From the NCBI GenBank assembly GCA_002351725.1, contig DEHD01000025.1:2353-66352 (forward strand): a stretch of DNA of 64,000 nucleotides, read 5' to 3'. The translations under genes were made by a program, and so were the position numbers. The notes under the pieces were generated by a model, which was not told the origin of the DNA, did not search any database, and saw only the letters and a list, made by a program, of their open reading frames with translations. Position 1 is the first letter of the stretch. The number at the start of each line of letters is the position of its first letter. This stretch comes from Prevotella sp. UBA2809. Its GTDB lineage: Bacteria; Bacteroidota; Bacteroidia; Bacteroidales; Bacteroidaceae. Positions 62,066-64,000 of the stretch are shown in pieces.

Positions 62066-63550
62066 TTATTTAATTAATCCTGTTTTAACGATAGACAGCT
62101 GTAAGCCGAAATTGTCGCCTCGCAATTTACCGAAGTCGGCAGCAACAGCACCTTTTATGCTCCAACCATCCTTCAGCATGTAATCAGCCTCAGCCATACA
62201 ACTAATATTTTCCATGGGGTTGTCTGGCAGGTAATAATATGAGCCATAACTCTTTTGCCAAGACGCCAGCACACGATAATTCAACTGGTGCATGGGCGAA
62301 CCGCTAATACCTAAATGCCAAGCCACAAAGCGGTTATGTTCCACCTCAATATGCCCATCGGTATTATATAGAGGAGATAGATAAAGCGGATTACCCATCA
62401 CCTGTCCCCAATGCTGCCAACCTGTATAGAGATGATGATTATAGTAATTGTCGCGACCACTTATTTGGTAGCCTACATTACTAGTCTTATCATGATAAAC
62501 CGGCCCTGCCTGATACTTGGTATAAAGGTACTCTACAACAATATTGTTTAGCCACGTATTATCTTTCAGTTTCAGTTCGGCACCTAACAGCCAATCCTTA
62601 AAGTCATACCAGAAGTACTTATCACCACTCTTATTCACATGAAACATCATAGAGTTATCCTCGAAAAACTGATCGGCATATACAGCCAGATTCCATGTGG
62701 GTTGATCGTAACTAAAACGTGCTACCCACGCCCCCAACTGGTTACCTTCGGCATTTTTAAAATCGCCATCGGTAGCATCTGTACCGCCAGGAATAAAGGC
62801 ATTCTTAAAAGCTCTCAGTCCCCCATCATTGTCATACACCTTTTCTACTCCATTCTCAAACAAATGCGAAGTGCCTCCAAACTGACAAGCCATTTCCAAG
62901 CCTAACTCAGCAGTAAAGTTGCCTGGACCAATCTTCAGATATCCAGCCTTACTATGGTAAAGCGTACCCTCAGTGTAACGATTCTGTGGGGCTACAAAAT
63001 CCTTCTGCCAACCATCGTCGGTGGTTTTACCGTAAGCAATATGCCCTTTCAGCGCCAACCACTTATTTGTACCAGGTATTGTCCAATATTCAGGCAGAGC
63101 CAATCGTACTTGTGGCACAGGACGAGCATTGATGCCCAGCGTCTGTGAGCCAGAACTCAGTTCCTGATTCTTCAGCTCCAGGGGATATTCCTTGGCGCCA
63201 ACAGTAAGCGTACCCTTAAGCCAGCGAGCTTCAACATAGGCCTGCTGCACTACCAAAGTACTTGTGAGCCCTGCGGCTACAGCTACATCAATACCATAGC
63301 CTACTCCCCACTTCCTGCCATTGTCGGCCGAAAGAGGTCTGGACAGGGCACCACGCAGATAGCCATTAGTCGTTTTCAGCGAACTGAGACCATACTTATT
63401 GGCATTGAGCCATAAGGGGGTGTTATCGCCAATTGAGAGTGTAGTCTGCAGCTCGGCTCGATAGCAAAGGCTATCAGTAAGCGAACGTTGCTGTGCGCTC
63501 AGAGCCAAGGGACTACACATTATTATTAATATAGATAGTATTTTCTTCAT
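62066..63550 (-). CDS. Wzi-type capsule assembly outer-membrane protein
   Basis: With the ATG at 63550 the protein has a signal peptide (MKKILSILIIMCSPLALSAQ) and 494 residues. Repeated beta-strands of an outer-membrane barrel are seen (YLKIGPGNFTAELGLEMACQ, ARFSYDQPTWNLAVYADQFF), and HNRFVAWHLGISGSPMHQL is a Wzi signature. Wzi anchors capsule to the surface. An upstream in-frame start is rejected because it would hide the signal. The lipoprotein gene follows by 12 bases. Confidence 0.9.
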   Translation of the reverse strand: MKKILSILIIMCSPLALSAQQRSLTDSLCYRAELQTTLSIGDNTPLWLNANKYGLSSLKTTNGYLRGALSRPLSADNGRKWGVGYGIDVAVAAGLTSTLVVQQAYVEARWLKGTLTVGAKEYPLELKNQELSSGSQTLGINARPVPQVRLALPEYWTIPGTNKWLALKGHIAYGKTTDDGWQKDFVAPQNRYTEGTLYHSKAGYLKIGPGNFTAELGLEMACQFGGTSHLFENGVEKVYDNDGGLRAFKNAFIPGGTDATDGDFKNAEGNQLGAWVARFSYDQPTWNLAVYADQFFEDNSMMFHVNKSGDKYFWYDFKDWLLGAELKLKDNTWLNNIVVEYLYTKYQAGPVYHDKTSNVGYQISGRDNYYNHHLYTGWQHWGQVMGNPLYLSPLYNTDGHIEVEHNRFVAWHLGISGSPMHQLNYRVLASWQKSYGSYYYLPDNPMENISCMAEADYMLKDGWSIKGAVAADFGKLRGDNFGLQLSIVKTGLIK

Positions 63551-63800
63551 TCTGGGGGCAAAGGTACTAATAAAAAGTGAAAAGCGAAAAGTGAAAAGTG
63601 AAAAAATAAGGGAAATAGGGATTTTCCTCCATCTGTTTAGGGAAAATCCTTTGTATATGATGCAAAAATGTTGTTCCTTTGCAATGTGAATAATAAAAAA
63701 GAATGTCGAACGTTTTCGAAAGTGAGAGCAGAACAAGCTTGCTTGGTATGCCGAACGTAGAAAAGGTAAAACGAAGTTTAACAATTAAAACGATACGATT
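63551..63800. other. Intergenic region with a hairpin-type repeat
   Basis: The left half is AT-rich. A palindromic motif CAAGCTTGCTTG at 63732-63743, with flanking GAGCAG and TATGCC, resembles the element at 112-190 and is probably a dispersed Bacteroidales repeat. No other gene is seen. Confidence 0.5.
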
Positions 63801-64000
63801 ATGAAGAAGATGTTTTTCGCACTGATGGTGATGCTGACCTCTACAATGGCAGCTAGTGCAATGAGCTACGAGCAGGCTCGCAACGAAGCCCTGTTCCTCA
63901 CCGATAAGATGGCGTACGAGCTGAATCTCACTGACGAGCAGTATGAGGCTGCATATGAAATAAACCTCGACTATCTGATGGGAGTAGCCGGACGCGATGA
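63801..64000 (+). CDS. Small secreted protein, partial
   Basis: The reading frame starts with a signal peptide (MKKMFFALMVMLTSTMAASA) and continues MSYEQARNEALFLTDKMAYE and LNLTDEQYEAAYEINL until the window edge. The LTDEQY-type repeat is common in small Bacteroidales envelope proteins of unknown function. Confidence 0.7.
   Translation, partial: MKKMFFALMVMLTSTMAASAMSYEQARNEALFLTDKMAYELNLTDEQYEAAYEINLDYLMGVAGRD

Noticed and set aside
63551..63784. N-terminal extension of the Wzi protein
   Set aside because: It would put about 78 odd residues before a clean signal peptide; the AT-rich stretch is intergenic.

Overview
The window looks like a chromosome segment of a gut or oral Bacteroidales species, most likely Prevotella/Segatella. 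The signs are Bacteroidota promoters (TTTG, about 20 bp, then TAnnTTTG), few Shine-Dalgarno sites, an ssrA tag ending YALAA, a DUF4248/HU/smalltalk module, and a Wza/Wzz/Wzi capsule system. No rRNA or tRNA gene was seen. All assignments come from reading the sequence; no database search was run.

Layout. 1-5.4 kb: the tail of a probable pyruvate:ferredoxin oxidoreductase, pflB-pflA (anaerobic pyruvate cleavage), and a Na/Pi-cotransporter/PhoU protein that ends in an OmpR-type winged helix, which is unusual. 5.4-15.5 kb: an accessory island, visibly AT-richer in its first part. It holds a candidate small RNA facing a 27-residue ORF, two decayed coupled small genes, an aspartyl protease and a PDDEXK nuclease framed by inverted hairpin repeats, an XRE regulator divergent from an unrecognised two-gene cassette, and a primase-like/CHC2 primase/DUF4248/HU/smalltalk module. 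15.5-21.3 kb: nqrABCDEF (Na+-pumping NADH:quinone oxidoreductase) on the minus strand.

21.4-35.4 kb: mostly housekeeping genes: a TamB-like protein, an EamA transporter, truA, two small envelope proteins, a NUDIX hydrolase, an EFR1 ferredoxin, a YggS/DUF4494/pseudokinase operon, and an aminotransferase followed by a LolC/E-type permease. 35.5-38.9 kb: two tandem acyl-CoA ligases. 38.9-43.8 kb: a minus-strand operon of a 14-repeat MORN protein, YhcH, glycogen branching enzyme and a DUF6057-like membrane protein. 43.8-52.9 kb: kdsB, a J-domain protein, a 5'-nucleotidase with NudC, a lipoprotein, UDP-glucose dehydrogenase, an HU-CCDC81/SPOR protein with a zinc-ribbon/FHA protein, and an SGNH hydrolase. 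52.9-53.6 kb: a 22-bp-period repeat array and tmRNA (ssrA).

53.7-63.6 kb: a capsule or exopolysaccharide locus with a Wza-like exporter, a Wzz-like protein without a kinase domain, an EpsG-type polymerase, a GT6 transferase with an NSN motif, a Wzx flippase, a GT11 alpha-1,2-fucosyltransferase, an inverted GT2, an initiating sugar phosphotransferase, a lipoprotein and Wzi. GT6 beside GT11 suggests an ABH blood-group-like surface glycan. The window ends inside a small secreted protein gene.
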